A stretch of DNA of 64,000 bases, taken from positions 862,762-926,761 of the forward strand of contig JACTVC010000023.1 of the NCBI GenBank assembly GCA_018417955.1. Reading direction: 5' to 3'. The notes under the pieces were generated by a model, which saw only the letters and a program-made list of their open reading frames with translations, ran no database searches and was not told where the DNA came from. Position 1 is the stretch's first letter, and the number at the start of each line of letters is the position of its first letter. Shown here one piece after another: positions 36,595 through 49,000 of this stretch. Made by a program: the position numbers and the translations under genes. The DNA is from Laccaria trichodermophora. Lineage: Eukaryota; Basidiomycota; Agaricomycetes; Agaricales; Hydnangiaceae.

Positions 36595-38278
36595 ATGTGT
36601 CCACCCATAATCATTGAGCCCTTATCTGACCCAATTGGCAGGGCAAGCTGTTCAGCTTGCCCCGAATACACGAGAGGCAGCAGGGCCTATAACATGCATG
36701 TCAGGCACAATCACTGTCAAACAGCAATAGTCGTTATCAATTCAAAAAGTGAGTGTTCCAACCCAGCTTCCCCATCTCCAAATAATTAGCTTTTTCTTGT
36801 TTTTTTTTAGAAGTGGATGCTGGCACTGAGATCGGTCGATCGGTCAGACCGGCAATAAATCGGGAAATATCATGCATTTTCAAATGTGACTATTCAGCAG
36901 TCTCCTGGAGGAAAGTTGAGGGGCATCTTTGCAAGAAACACTCTATGTCCCAAGACAATTTCTCCACCAGATATGAACTTTTCCCACCAGCCGCTGGGAT
37001 TTCCGTTATCGCATCACCAGAACCCTCCCACCCTTCATGCGCCGCTGGGGTTTCCGTTAGCGCGTCACCAGAACCCTCCCATCCTCCAGACCTCAGTCAT
37101 GAAGAAACTTCCACCGTGGTCGATATCTTGCAGAGGTTTCAGGATGAGATCAATGAAGAAGACGAAGATAGGCAGGAGGTTGTCGATGCCGTGCAGAAGG
37201 TTGTCCACAAGTTGAAGGGGGTGAGGGTAAGATTCATTCTCACAAAGACATCATGTTGACCACTAAAGTAACTTCCAGCATAACCCATCTTTTGACGCCG
37301 ACATACTCTCCCTCACAAACGCGAATATCAAGTTGCATTCGTTGAAGCTCATCAGTGCAAAGGAGGAAGAAGTCCGGAAACTCGGTGGCAAGTTGGGAGT
37401 AGCATTGTCCCTGGAGGAAACCAGGCGATTCATTGCACAAATTCGAAAATATGTATCCTTTGAGGTCAGTTTTCGTCCTTTGCTTTCGTTGGGAAGGCTT
37501 TCATTCTGTGTTTTAGACTGAAGCCGGCTGTCGTTTCTTGATCAATGCAATTTTGACACATGCGGTTTCGAACCTCCGCACTTCCGCTCATGGCGCCGCC
37601 ATAGTACCTGAGTTTCGCATTCCTGAAACGTCATTAGAGCCAGGCGCATCATCTTACGGTGGGGCGGTTGATTACTTGATGGCCTTCGGGGAGCAGTGGG
37701 CTATAGGTCTGCATTTTTCATGCGAGAACGCTTTCACTTCTCACCCTCTTTCAGATCTTCTCATTCGATCGCCGAAGCTTGCGTTTACAGATAACGATAT
37801 CTACAAATCCCTGTCTTGCAATATCTATGAAGCGAAGCCCGACAATGTTCTCAAAGCCCTACCCCAAGCTGTGATAGCAGCAGTCGCGCAGGCCCAACGA
37901 TTCGGGTATTGTTGAATTTCTTTCAACGAAACTGGTACTGAATTCCGTCATAGGTTCCAGACTTTTCGAGGTTGTATAACAACCGGCGAAGAGTGGCTTT
38001 TCTTTGTATATAACCAGAATACTAGTGGTTCCGGTGGAGTTGTGTCTTGGCTGTCGCAAATTCGTCTGGAATCTGACCTACGAGGGTTGACCTTGGTCCT
38101 CGGGTTGCTCCGTGACTGGGTATGTTTCATGTCAATCTTATCACGCTTTCATATCCCTGATCTCAAACGGCAGATTCAGAATGGGCAAATAAAAGAAATG
38201 AAGTTCTGCACTTATGTTGGTCCCCCCGATGCCCTCCAGTCGAATCGCATAGCCGTTTCGCGACGTCGTGTTGGATAG
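36595..38278 (+). CDS. Zinc-finger protein with PD-(D/E)XK-nuclease-like domain (copy 1)
   Basis: Exons 36595-36748, 36811-37226, 37279-37464, 37517-37905, 37954-38119, 38174-38278; 471 aa. The last intron (54 bases, GTATGT donor) could be retained without breaking the frame. Zinc-finger-like motifs: C19-x2-C22...H35-x4-H40 and C73-x3-C77...H90-x4-H95. A Pro/Ser linker follows with two near-identical SPEPSHP units, then an acidic helix. Residues 253-437 hold the nuclease-like core: GGAVDY (Asp304), CNIYEAK (Glu357, Lys359) and QAVIAAVAQ (Gln369), then GCITTGEEWLFFVYN. This D...ExK...Q order is that of PD-(D/E)XK nucleases found in CRN-type effectors and mobile elements; the assignment is mine from motifs. 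The 5' end differs from copy 2, whose longer N-terminus is frameshifted here, so ATG 36595 is used. Confidence 0.65.
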
Positions 38279-38343
38279 TCCGGCGTTGCGGCTGTAAAGA
38301 CGCTTAACGTTAAGACTAATAATACTAATAATACTATTTGATC

Positions 38344-38532
38344 ATGTCCGTCACTGTAAAGTGGGGAAATGAAAGATTTTCGTTCGTCCTTCCTCCTCCA
38401 GACACGAAACTGTCTGCGATTCGTACTGCCATTTCAGAGCACACTCATATCCCATACAATGCTTTCAAACTCATTCACAAAGGCATTGTCATGAAAGACG
38501 ACAACGCCAACATATATCACCATCCTGGTTAA
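38344..38532 (+). pseudogene. Truncated ubiquitin-like domain
   Basis: An open frame of 62 aa starting MSVTVKWGNERFSF, with DTKLSAIRTAISEHT and LIHKGIVMKDDNA. This is the first three quarters of a ubiquitin-like fold such as heads fungal BAG-domain cochaperones, where an AYG-like loop and last strand should follow. Here it stops after HHPG. Copy 2 of block Y lacks it: its sequence jumps from the end of the nuclease gene to the ATATATCACCATC shared with the end of this fragment. Confidence 0.55.
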
Positions 38533-39659
38533 GCCTCAAAAAACTTAGGTTGAAACGGCAGTGAAGAGCGCGATGGCAATGATGACGTATGTACGCGTCG
38601 GATGAGTCGACGGAGTCATGATGATGGCAACGAAGGACGACAGAGGGTGGACACAAGTCACACAACAGTCGACTATCAAGCCCGTATATACTAGCATTGT
38701 AAGCAAACCTAAAGCGAACTCACAATACTGTGTCTCATCAAAGAACCTGCGCTACTGTGGGTTGGCGGCATCTAATAAGGATCTATCATCGTCGACTTCT
38801 GTCTTGGGTCGGAAGCCGTAATGTAGTTGTTTGCCCTTGGGGTCTTGGTTGGTGCTGTCGATGCTCATATATGTTAACAGTGAATGGAGTCAAGTATACC
38901 GTACGTCCGTAATATTAGACGCTGCAAGATCCAATGAGGTGTTATTAATACGGCGGTTGAACGATGGTACCTTAACTTCATACTTTGAGCATTAAAGCAT
39001 GACGTCTACTTCTTGAGCGCTCAGATTTACAAGGTCGAGAATGAACATCTACGGAAGCCACAATTTTCTAGTGCTCAAGTTGGGATCCTTCACGTCCCCA
39101 TCTCAATATAACATCGTTACGAACACCTAATTTAGCAGTTACCTGGTTCTTTCCAGCTCTCGTCAATTGACCCACTTTCAGGGAAGGTGCATATAGAGCT
39201 TGAGATGCTTTGAAGATGAAGAACTGACGAAGATGGAGCTGGGGATGAGGGTCAACGTATATCTGAGATCGGGATTTGACTAAAATCCTACGATAGGTGG
39301 GCTTCACTTGACAAGGGTATTGACGACGGCCAGGCGATGGTGTTGTGAACAAGTTGTGGAGGTCTGTTGGCGGGTTTGTAGTGGTGATGAACCTGTAAAG
39401 TCCACCGTGGAAAATAGAAAAGAAGAGGTGATCGCAGAGAGCACATCGCCGCTCAAGCGATCTCCGGGGTGGATATAAATCGGGCATGCGGAAAAATGGG
39501 GTGCGAAGAAGGATTGAGTAGCAGCGCGCGAGGTATGTGGAACCAACGTGGAACACATGAAATAACGTAAAAGTATGGGCAGGATGGTGGCCACTATGAT
39601 GAAGTCCGACAGATAGGCTCCCGAGGGAGACTTACCTCGAGAGCAGAGCTCCATGTGTT

Positions 39660-42395
39660 CTCACTGCGTAATATATGGAGTTCCCCAGGATGTTGCGCTT
39701 ATCGCATGAGGTGAGATGGTATTTCGCCGTTTAGGAGACGCACAACAATCCCAGAGATGTACTCGAGAGTGTCTGTGGCTGTCGTTGACCAAAGGGCTGG
39801 CCTCGGATATTGACGCTGCACTTGATGTCAACCTCTCCAAGCGTGAAAATGGAGCGCGGTGTTGAAACGTACGACTTGTACCCGCACACCTCAACATGAT
39901 CCCAGTGTCCAAGAACCTGACGTGACGCCCTTGTGCCATCATCTCCTCACGTCGACCATAACCCCATGTGGAAAGACGTTGGGAAGACGACAGTTGACGA
40001 TGCCTTTCTCCGTTCGTGCAAATTTGTGAAATGTTGGAACGCCTTGAAGGATGCGACGTTCACGATGCATTTATCAGTCAACGGGGGTAGGACTGAGGTT
40101 GTGATGAGACGGAAAAGGCAAGAAAATGCGGTAAATACCTCATACTTTGGCGACGAGATTCGTGAACACCCTTGAGTTTGAAGAGGGCCCCTACCAGATA
40201 TCCCAGAACGCCAATGCCAAATCTTCGGTGCGCAACTCAGAGAAGCTGAGTGGCCTTGCGACATCGGTCGGACTCCACCAATTTAGTTGCGCATGTGAAT
40301 GATGTTAAGTGAACAGTTGCCGACTTTGAAATAGCTCAATGTGATGTCGCTGTCAGGAGCGACGCCAAGAGACAGATGAACGATGCTCGGGTTTAGCCGG
40401 ATGTGGTTTTGCTCTTACCATCACTCCGCCAGACTGAGCCAGACTGCGCCTTACAATCACGCCCCCTTCCAAAAGATGTGTTCCGCTGGTGGCCATCTAC
40501 CTTTCCCTCAGAGATGAGAGATAGCAATCAGCTACCATTGAACTGACTCGCCTCAGCTCGACTAGGTTAAATTCTAACCGTTCTCTGAATTTTTCGAATA
40601 TCCAAGGACGGTGTGGCTTCAAATCATCTTCAATTTATTGAAGACCACCTCCTATGTTCTAGAGACTCTTTGGCTTCACCGATTGATCATCCAACTGAAG
40701 GAGTAGCCATCGCGATGGCCCGAGCCCTCCTTCTCTGTCCACGAACAAATTGATTCCTCTTTCATCGCATTCGACCTCAGTGTCCCAGAATATCAGTTTC
40801 TTCATCAAGAATTGTGAGGGACTACCTCTCCGCTCAATAAAGCAACAACCAAAAGGCGTTTGCGTCATGGCGCCCGCTCCCGATAAACAACTTGGCGGCT
40901 CCCACGTACACTTATTGAAAAATGCACAGGTAAGTACCTTTCCGTAACGTGTTCATTCTTCGGAAAGGTAAACATGTCATCCCAGATTTTTATCGCCCGA
41001 CAGTCCCGGATAAAATCGGCATAAAAACCCTCTTATGCTTTTGTGGTACTCACCTCTAGCATATACTATCCCTCAGTACGTCCCTTGACATCCCACCTTT
41101 GATTCTCCACTCATTGTCAGACCTCAATCAGCAAACACAACCATGGAACTCCTCTTTTAATCGCCATCGGGCTCATCGCAACCCTCTACACCGCGGCTCC
41201 TGCAACGGCCATCAAGGAAGTCTGCAGCAATGCCTGCGACTTACCAATCCCATTCTGCCCCCAGGGATACACTACGACGCCTTTCAGCTTTGGTATTCCC
41301 GACCAATGCTGGCGATGCTGCCAGGCCATTCCGGATGGATTTGGGTGTTACGGTACATACTTCTATCGACGACCAGAACACTAATTTGGCTGTACCTTCA
41401 ATCAACAGATGTCTAGATTTGAGGAAATAGTCTTTCCTGCCTTTCTGTCCACAATCAGCAGTCTTCGAATTGATTAGTTTTCAGAATCTACGTCGTTAAT
41501 GCTCATTGAGTACTGAGTGCTCAACGCTATGAAAGGATGTACTTATGACTTGGTACTTTCATCCAACTGATGTCAAAGTCTTACGGACGGACGAGCATTT
41601 TTTCATCATCTATATATAGCTTGGACCGCCAGATTACTATGTTTCGTTGCGATGGATACACCACTGAAAGGTTGAGAATTTCAGGATTGATTCTGATGAG
41701 AGGCGCGCGAAGGGATGAATGCTACAGAAGATGTTGCCAGTTTTCGATGACGCCGCTATCTCCCCCCTTAATCTTTTGGACTTTTCCCGTAGAGGATCTC
41801 AAACACTACTTGATAATCGAGGTGTCTCTCCGTTAGTTCTCTTTGCTGACTCTCTACGCTCAGTCATAATCGTAATATGCTTTCGGGACTCTGTACGTTT
41901 CGCTCTGCATCCAACGGAAGTTCCAAATTGACTCTTTTCTGATTCATCATCCCGCCATTTTCAGATAATTACCAGGTGCAAACTCGGAATTCTACAAACA
42001 TCGGGCCTCCGTTGAGATCCTGCCGTTTCACCGGTTTTTCACTCCAACCTTCTGGACGCAATAAGCTGTTGAATGTAGGCGCTCAATGCTAAGCCGCCTT
42101 CGCATCGCGCTTCAAGTTGTCCTTGCGTTGGTGTTACAGTATCCCCGTCTGACGTCTGAATTCTGAAAGACTGCATTCAATGACCCCGTCGCTTAGGAAA
42201 GGGCAACTCCTCGCTGGCAGTCATCACGATCATCAATCACCAAGTACTTACGGCGCATTTGATAAGAATCGACGCCTTCAGACTCTTACGAGAAGGTATC
42301 CATGGATTTGCAGTTCCTAATTAAAGCTGTCTTGAGCTTTTCCTGAAGCTTCCGCCCATCATGGGATTACTTGACGCTTGATCAATGATTACTTT
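39660..42395 (+). repeat. Block X, copy B
   Basis: Full-length partner of 9426-11930, in the same orientation except for the first about 225 bases, which are inverted in copy A. Copy C (62830-63430) has the copy B orientation, so B/C is the ancestral order. It contains the second cysteine-rich secreted-protein pseudogene. Confidence 0.8.
41143..41416 (+). pseudogene. Small cysteine-rich secreted protein, frameshifted (copy B)
   Basis: Exon 1 is 41143-41352 and exon 2 41409-41416, with the same splice sites as copy A. Two extra bases just after the first codons (about 41152-41160) make an early TAA. Beyond them the reading frame is intact, with all seven cysteines (EVCSNAC, CWRCC, GFGCY) and the shared stop after the intron. 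So the breaks in copies A and B are at different places. Confidence 0.6.
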
Positions 42396-42404
42396 CCCCA
42401 GTTG

Positions 42405-44200
42405 GAGGAGGCTCAAGCACTTTACTCCGAAACGTCAGGAGGGTTTATTCCGACTTCATCATTACCACGATGTAGTGGGATTGTTGTGGGTCATTTCCGA
42501 ATTTCTTTGAGCAGCCTGAGATTATCTACATCTCAACCGCAAATTTCCTCGTAGTCTGTAAATATGCCACCAATCTTCATCATACATCCTCTCGTTGTGA
42601 GGCCCTCCGATGTATCTGGATCATATATACTTATCCCTATCAAACGGAACGACCTTGATGGCGCATATAATATGAAGAGCAACTCGCCGATATTACGACG
42701 AGCAAATAAAATTTCAATTTTCAACGTATCAACAGCGAATGAAATAAGAAAGCATGTACACAGAATGGAAGAAATGAAGAGGTGCGCCAGGCGATGCATT
42801 CCGTCCCTTCGTAAGAGATAATAAAGAGGGAAAAAAAGGGAACAACATTCGAGGGTATGTCGCGGTATTGAAAGGGGTAAAAGCTGAAGTGTGGTATAAA
42901 TCTAAAAATGCGGGAATGAAATGATGTGATCTGTGAGCGGGAGATGGGAATACGTGAGATTGAAGGCAGTGCGTGTGATGGGGAAGAGAAGAAACGAGGG
43001 CATCAAGCAGGGCAGAGTTTAGAATGAGAACAGAGTTCTTGATCAGATGGTGTGGTGAGTACGGGCAACGAGTGGGTCAGGCAACAACCGTCTACTCGAT
43101 ATCGTCGAGGGTCAAGCCTCTAGCGGCAAGCTCGCGCTCATACAGCTCAATTTGTGTGTTTCGCAAGTGACAGAACTCATCGCAGTGCGCGGGAGTGATG
43201 TCGTCGACGGTGGTGGTGTTGTCAGCTGCTGCGAGGTCGCGGGCAACGGCACGGTGGGAGCGCCTATCTGGGGCCGAGCTGTACCCATACCTATGTATAT
43301 GCGCGTCAGCATAGGTTTAGAAGAGGTGAGAGTGGGAATACGTACCAGAAGCCCATGTCGGAGAGCGCACCTCCGGATTTAATGAGGGCGTTCAAGCCGG
43401 TGGCAAAGCTATCAGGAGGATTGTTCGAACTGAAGCATCCTATCGAACGACGTCATCAGAAGCCATCAGCGGCGCAAAGAAAGAAGCCTCACCAAACCAG
43501 ACAGCGCATTCCACGTACGTTTGGGAATCGAGCCACGACATGACGTTCATCATGAACGACTTTACTTGCGCCTGCGAAGGGTATGACCCGCTCGTAATTC
43601 CCATCTCGGTGACCCAGATCGGCTTGTTGAACTGAGACCGCACAGATTGCACGTATTTCTTGAATCCTGCAAGGTCGTTCCACGATCCATACCTACCGCA
43701 AGATCAACACCTCGTCCCGAACGAAAGCACCAGATCACTCACCAATGGATACAAATATAGTCCACCCTTCCACCCCGATTCTTAACCCCATTTAAAAACG
43801 TCTGCATCCAATCCAACTTCCACATGATCGCCGGACTACCCAACGACATGCCCTTATTCCCCCAAAGCTGGATCTGCTCCATATACAACTGCGCGGCGTA
43901 ATTGGGGTCCATATTCGACTGACTGCTAACATCCGGCTCGTTGAACGCCATAAGATGCTGCGGCTTCTTCGCATTCATCTCCGACACTCGCGAGTTCCAT
44001 TGTGACCATTTGGCGGGGCCCCAGAATTGAGGAACGTATTCTTTGGAGGCGAGTTGTGAGATGGGGCCGTCCTGCCAGTCTTTGTTGTAAAGAGGGCGAG
44101 CAAGGGGATGAGGATCAGGAAGGACTGACGGTGATACCACTGGTTTTTGGGTTTCGAGTCGTCGACCCAATTTCAGCGGACCAGCGATTGTCGGTCACCC
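42405..44200 (-). repeat. Block Z, copy 1
   Basis: Aligns with 53366-55150 in the same orientation. Contains the 3' flank and most of the GH128 gene. It adjoins block X copy B directly on its left. Confidence 0.8.
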
Positions 44201-44215
44201 AATTCTCTCTGTTGA
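43092..44215 (-). pseudogene. GH128 glucanase, 5'-truncated copy
   Basis: The exons matching residues 49-324 of the intact copy at 54037-55224 are present, with working splice sites and both catalytic motifs (AFNEPD, WVTEMGIT). The first exon is damaged: a 7-8 base insertion near 44155 shifts the frame. Upstream of TDNRW the sequence diverges, so the start codon and signal peptide are missing. Probably not secreted or translated as an enzyme. Confidence 0.75.
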
Positions 44216-44460
44216 TTCCTTTCAGCGACGTTTCCGTGACATAATATCATGTTCATCTTGGAAACTTTGACCTCAGGGAGGTCTGATGGAGGTAGAGGTA
44301 GAGGTAGAGGTATAATGGATGAGGGGCAGAGAAACAAGTCAGGATCGTATACTAGTAAATGAGGGAAAAGATCATCCTTCATTCCTATCAATACACTATG
44401 CTCATGCTTCAATGTCTACTTCCACAATTCTCCACTGTTGAACGTTGAGGTGTTGACGCG

Positions 44461-44989
44461 TCAACGCTTGGGTGAATCTGGACACTTCCCACGGCCCTCC
44501 GACCAAGCTATCAAATCGTCTGCGTAATCGTCATCGAGATAGTCGAGAGGCCCTGAAAACCAAATGATCAGTCCTGAAAGAAACCAAATTCAAGGTATTG
44601 ATAAATGTTACCAGCATTCAAAATTAGCTTAGTCCACTCATCCTCTTGCCATTTTTCCTCAGCTGTGAGGGGCTTTGCGTCCATGATCGCCAAGAAGTTG
44701 GTGATTGATGACTTTCTTTTGTCATCATCCTTGATCTAGAGCAACTCTTCAACATTTTGGAATCATGAAAGAAACCAAGTACAAACTGCTGAGAGGCGTT
44801 TCGGAATGACGGTTAGGCCACCATAACGAGTCTTCAAATGATTGTGAGCTGATATGATGAAAGGGTATACAAGCCACGCACGCGATCTTTATTGTACAAC
44901 CACGCATGAGTCCCAATACGCAAGTCTTCTCTCAGGTTGGGGATGATGCCGGCAGGCTTTGTAGCAGAGGGATCAACATTTTTCGTCAT
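44461..44989 (-). CDS. Small unknown protein, four exons
   Basis: Exons 44882-44989, 44787-44831, 44612-44735, 44461-44552; 122 aa. Introns are 50, 51 and 59 bases. It begins MTKNVDPSATKPAGIIPNLR and ends in an acidic stretch plus GRGKCPDSPKR. The 45-base second exon (TRYGGLTVIPKRLSA) was inferred because it splits a 146-base gap into two introns of usual size without changing the frame. The middle has a charged helix (LTAEEKWQEDEWTKLI). No signal peptide or membrane segment. Family unknown. Confidence 0.6.
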
Positions 44990-46074
44990 GGTACCGTTAG
45001 AGGATAAAATGTGTTGTGACTTGTTTCCAAATTCCGTGGGTGCGTTACATCAGCAAGTGGTTTAAACTCTCACGGCCTCCTTCCACATCGCAACTTGAAC
45101 CAGAAAAAAAAACACAGATTATGGTAAGTTCTTGCTCATTTTTGTTATTCTTGGTCTCATAGAAACTGGCTAGCTAGCGGGAAACATGGAACCTGTTTTT
45201 TTAAAAGCTGCACGTCGATGTTTGTGCTCGTAGGTTGCCAGGATGGCATCTTCCAGCAAGGCCCACGATATACCCGGTTCCCAAACCCCAAACATCACCC
45301 ATGTTGATTTTATGACACCGGTGGAGCGTGAACGGAAGTTGAAGGTAGTTGTTGAAAGCACTGTGACTGAGAGGGTGGACGACGGACCATCGACGGTTGT
45401 ATCAAACCTATAAAGGGCATGGTGAAGCAACCATTTCAGGATATCACCGTCGTAGACCTGCAAGATAATGGCGATACGTGCAGCTCACCAGTTGAGTCCT
45501 TCCTTTGACTCAATCTTTCCTGTTCGCAGCTCCATCACGCTCAAGTCGATGCAGAGTTTGGGCACGGAGGCGTACAAAGATGTCATGGAGAAGTATTCTA
45601 TGAGCGCGTAAGAGAGGGCGCTGGCTTACAGGTGTTTTTGAACCAGTGATGGGTTATTTCATGTAGCTCGTACGTAGCACGCACTTCTGTCACTAACCCT
45701 CCTGACTAACTATTGATGACGACGAATTTACTTTCAATTTTTTTTTCACGTTCAAGCACCGAGGCATGGCTGAGTGTTATCAACTTTAATTGCAGGGACC
45801 TGGCGAAATAAGATGACTCGGACTTACCTTGTGTTTGCATTCTCACACCTTGTATGTCAAATCACCATACAAAGGTACATACACCTGTCTGCTCATCCAA
45901 ATTCAATGCCCAGTCCGTACCCGTTGGCAAGGACACTCCCTTGGCTTGGGATGTCAAAGGCATGATCTGGGAAAGCTCAGTTAACATGAGTCGATGGGTT
46001 GCAGCAAACATAAACAGACCATACACGATAAACTACAACTATTCAGTACATAGAGCTGATACTTTACTTTTCAT
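44990..46074. other. Stretch with possible gene remnants
   Basis: On the minus strand a frame from about 45590 reads MTSLYASVPKLCIDLS. It meets an in-frame TGA near 45490 and continues in the same frame to a stop at 45170 (VYDGDILKWLLHHALYRF), so it may be a gene with one nonsense codon. On the plus strand 45854-46093 reads LAWDVKGMIWESSVNMSRW. Neither matches a family I recognise. Confidence 0.3.
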
Positions 46075-49000
46075 TCATTTCTTCTTCTTCTGATCATATT
46101 GAGAGCCATTGACGATACAAGCATTCGCCAGGTGAGTGGCGCCAGTGAAGACAAAGATCAGGAATAGGTTGTATGCGGCCTCTTTGGTGAAGAGGTCGTC
46201 CTGTTCTGTACAGTCATTGAAGAGAGGTAGGGGGAGGGTAGCAGAGATGTACATTGTTCTTCTCCGCAAGTTCAAGAACATTTTCGTAATCCTTGGCTGC
46301 GTAGGATTAGAGTCCTGGATAGAATTAGCAAGGAAGGCGCACAACAACAGAGAAGGATGAGACGGAGCAAGCTGATGGAAAGTCCTGGCAAAGTTGTATT
46401 CCACTTCCCGTACATTCTGCATGCCACTTCCTCGGCGTTAGGAACGCCATCGCCTATGAAGAAACAGATCATTAGTCCCTTAATCTTGCGCGGAGCGGAC
46501 AGAACTACCTGTATAACAAGATGATGTCAATTATCTGAGTGACGCTGCATTGCCCTACCAATATGAGGTATGGCCAAACACAAGCATATCATTGGATCGT
46601 CGGGGGAATAATCATATGCATGCAACAGATAGACTATCCACAATGTCAGCAAAAAGCAGCATATACGCACACAAAAGGGGGAACTCACAAATAGCACTCT
46701 GATGGCTCTTCGCAACAATGAATAACCGGGATATGTTTTGTCGGTATCTCAGGGACGTTGAGGCTCCCAGCTGTAGCTGTCGCCCCACTCTCCTGATCAC
46801 CACCCTGGTCCGGCACTCCATCATCCCCATCCTCCTCAGCCCCGTCCTCCACTTTCCCGCTCTGTGCAATGGGAGCATACCGCTTGTTCAATGGATTCCA
46901 CTTGAGCACTTCTGGGCTCTTCACAGCCGTATCCACCAACTTCATTTCTCTAAATAAATGCTTTTGAAGTGTAGAAGTGATGAAAGAATCTGTGGGGCGG
47001 AGGCTACTTGATAGGCAAGCCATGAGAATTCGAAGTGGCTCGTTGCTGAATTGGTGTACGGTGATGAGTTTGCACGCTTGTTCAACGACAGCGGTGTGTT
47101 GGCCCGCAGCCAACCACAAGGTACAGGCAGAGACGTATGAGCTCAGGCAGTACGAAGAGCCAAAGGGAGGGACGCTCACTGATGATTAATGATTGGTAAT
47201 CGAATAGAGTCCTGTCGCTCACGAGCTTGATATGCGTTTGAGACCATGATATGTTGAAGGATTTCATCTGCGACATCGTATTGACCTCGTCGGGTAAGAA
47301 GAAAGGTATAGACCACAGGTTCAACCAAAGAGCCCAACAAGTTAAGAAAAATCTGAACAAACCTGCATGAACAACTTCAACTAGAACGAAATCCCTCTAA
47401 ATACATCCACTTTGCCCATCTGCTCGTTTCCCTTGGTCACCTTCCTTGACCTGCTATCACGTTCTAAAAAGATCAATGGTAGCCTCAACGCGACAATTAA
47501 AGCAACCACCAACTCAAGTCAAGCTGCAACCTCGACGCCATCCGATCTTCATCCGCCTCGACCTTCTGCTTCTTCCTATGACTCCTCGGAAACATCCCTT
47601 TGAACGGATTATTATACGCCCCGCCAAAATTATCAGCCCCTCGCCAACCCCAAAGCAAAAGAAAGAAAGCCGACTGGTCAAAAACAAGCTGTGGTGGGGT
47701 CGTCTTCAGGTTGGGTCGCCAGTGCGTTTGCGCGCTTTCTGCGAGAGTCAATAACTGGGAAGCGTTGAATCAGGGATGGGAATGGGAGAAAAAGACGACT
47801 GCATACCTTCATATACTAGCTCTAAAACCGAGGTTCACCTAGGATCTCATAAATCTCGGCAAGCTTCATTTTGGCGTCGTGGTGCGTATGATCAGCTTGT
47901 CGGATTTGATACGTGTCAGGCAGCGTGCAAGTTAGCCGCCAAGTAAGAAAGACGTACTGTGTTCATAAACTTCTGCAGCTTCACGAAGTTCTTCGAGCAT
48001 TTTGATGCATGTGGCTGTTTGTAAGAGAATATAATACTGCTTGTCTTCAATTGCGATGAGTCCTTTATCTCGTAAAAGACGTATTGGGAGTCACGTACCG
48101 CAGGGTCAGCACCAAGGAGTTCGTAGATAGGTTTCGCCTGCGCGTCCATCTCCCTCTCAAAGTATGCATCTGCAATCTCAGCAAAAAGGACTGCGTAATC
48201 AAGAATATCTTGCGCCAAGACCGCATTCGCATGGAGCTAACCAACAAAAATCAGCGTCTCCCACAACCAAGAAAAGCAAACTCACCTTTCCCTCCTCGTT
48301 CTCGCCCATCTTGATCCTCGCAACCGCCAACCGAGACGCGCATTCGTGTCCAACTCATACGTCCCAGCCTGTATCCTACCTCCCTCCCCAATCACACTTC
48401 TCTGTGGCCACCCATCCATATCATACTCCCTATCAGACTCGCACAAGTCCCAATATCACTGCTCGGCTTTTCCTTGCAACCAACGAGTTCCGCGCCTGAT
48501 CGTCTGGGCTGCTTTTTTGTGTTTCCCAAGGGCATTGTTACTTGTACAAGTCCGCTAGGAGGAGCAGGTCAAGATTGGTGAAGATAGTCTGCGAAGGGGT
48601 AGGGTAGATGTGTTGGTAGTGTTCGAACGCTGATTAAAGGAGGTCGGCACAAGTTGGGAGTTCGGAGAGCCCGGCGAGGATGGTGTGGAGTTCGCGAAGA
48701 ACCGTCAGGTCATGTGGAAACCGTTTAAGAATTGCTGTGAACGCGTTGCGGGTCTGAAGGCAATGTTAATGTAGTAATGAGACGAGTGTGAATGAACTTA
48801 CTGTTCGAATATCCCCAATCTCCTTTGTCAAAGATGCTCGATCCCACAACGCGTCAACATTTGTCGGGTCAAGACTGTATACCTTTCGATAGCAGTATAA
48901 CGCCTGTTGGTTATATCCATGTTCCCTCGACTGCCTCGCCAATCGATCCCACTCATCCGCATCGTGTCGAAGGTGAGCTGCCATGATTCTGAGCTGCAGC

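Larger units (their letters stand above)
36230..39660 (+). repeat. Block Y, copy 1
   Basis: Aligns in the same orientation with 60020-62830. Contains the zinc-finger/nuclease gene and, unlike copy 2, a ubiquitin-like fragment at 38344-38532. It continues directly into block X (copy B) at about 39660, as copy 2 does into copy C. The part 38550-39660 holds no supported gene; a minus frame 39068-39556 is open but only part of it is kept in copy 2. Confidence 0.85.

Noticed and set aside
39068..39556. A 162-codon minus-strand gene in block Y/X
   Set aside because: It begins with GTG in the middle of a possible intron, and only part of the frame survives in the second copy.
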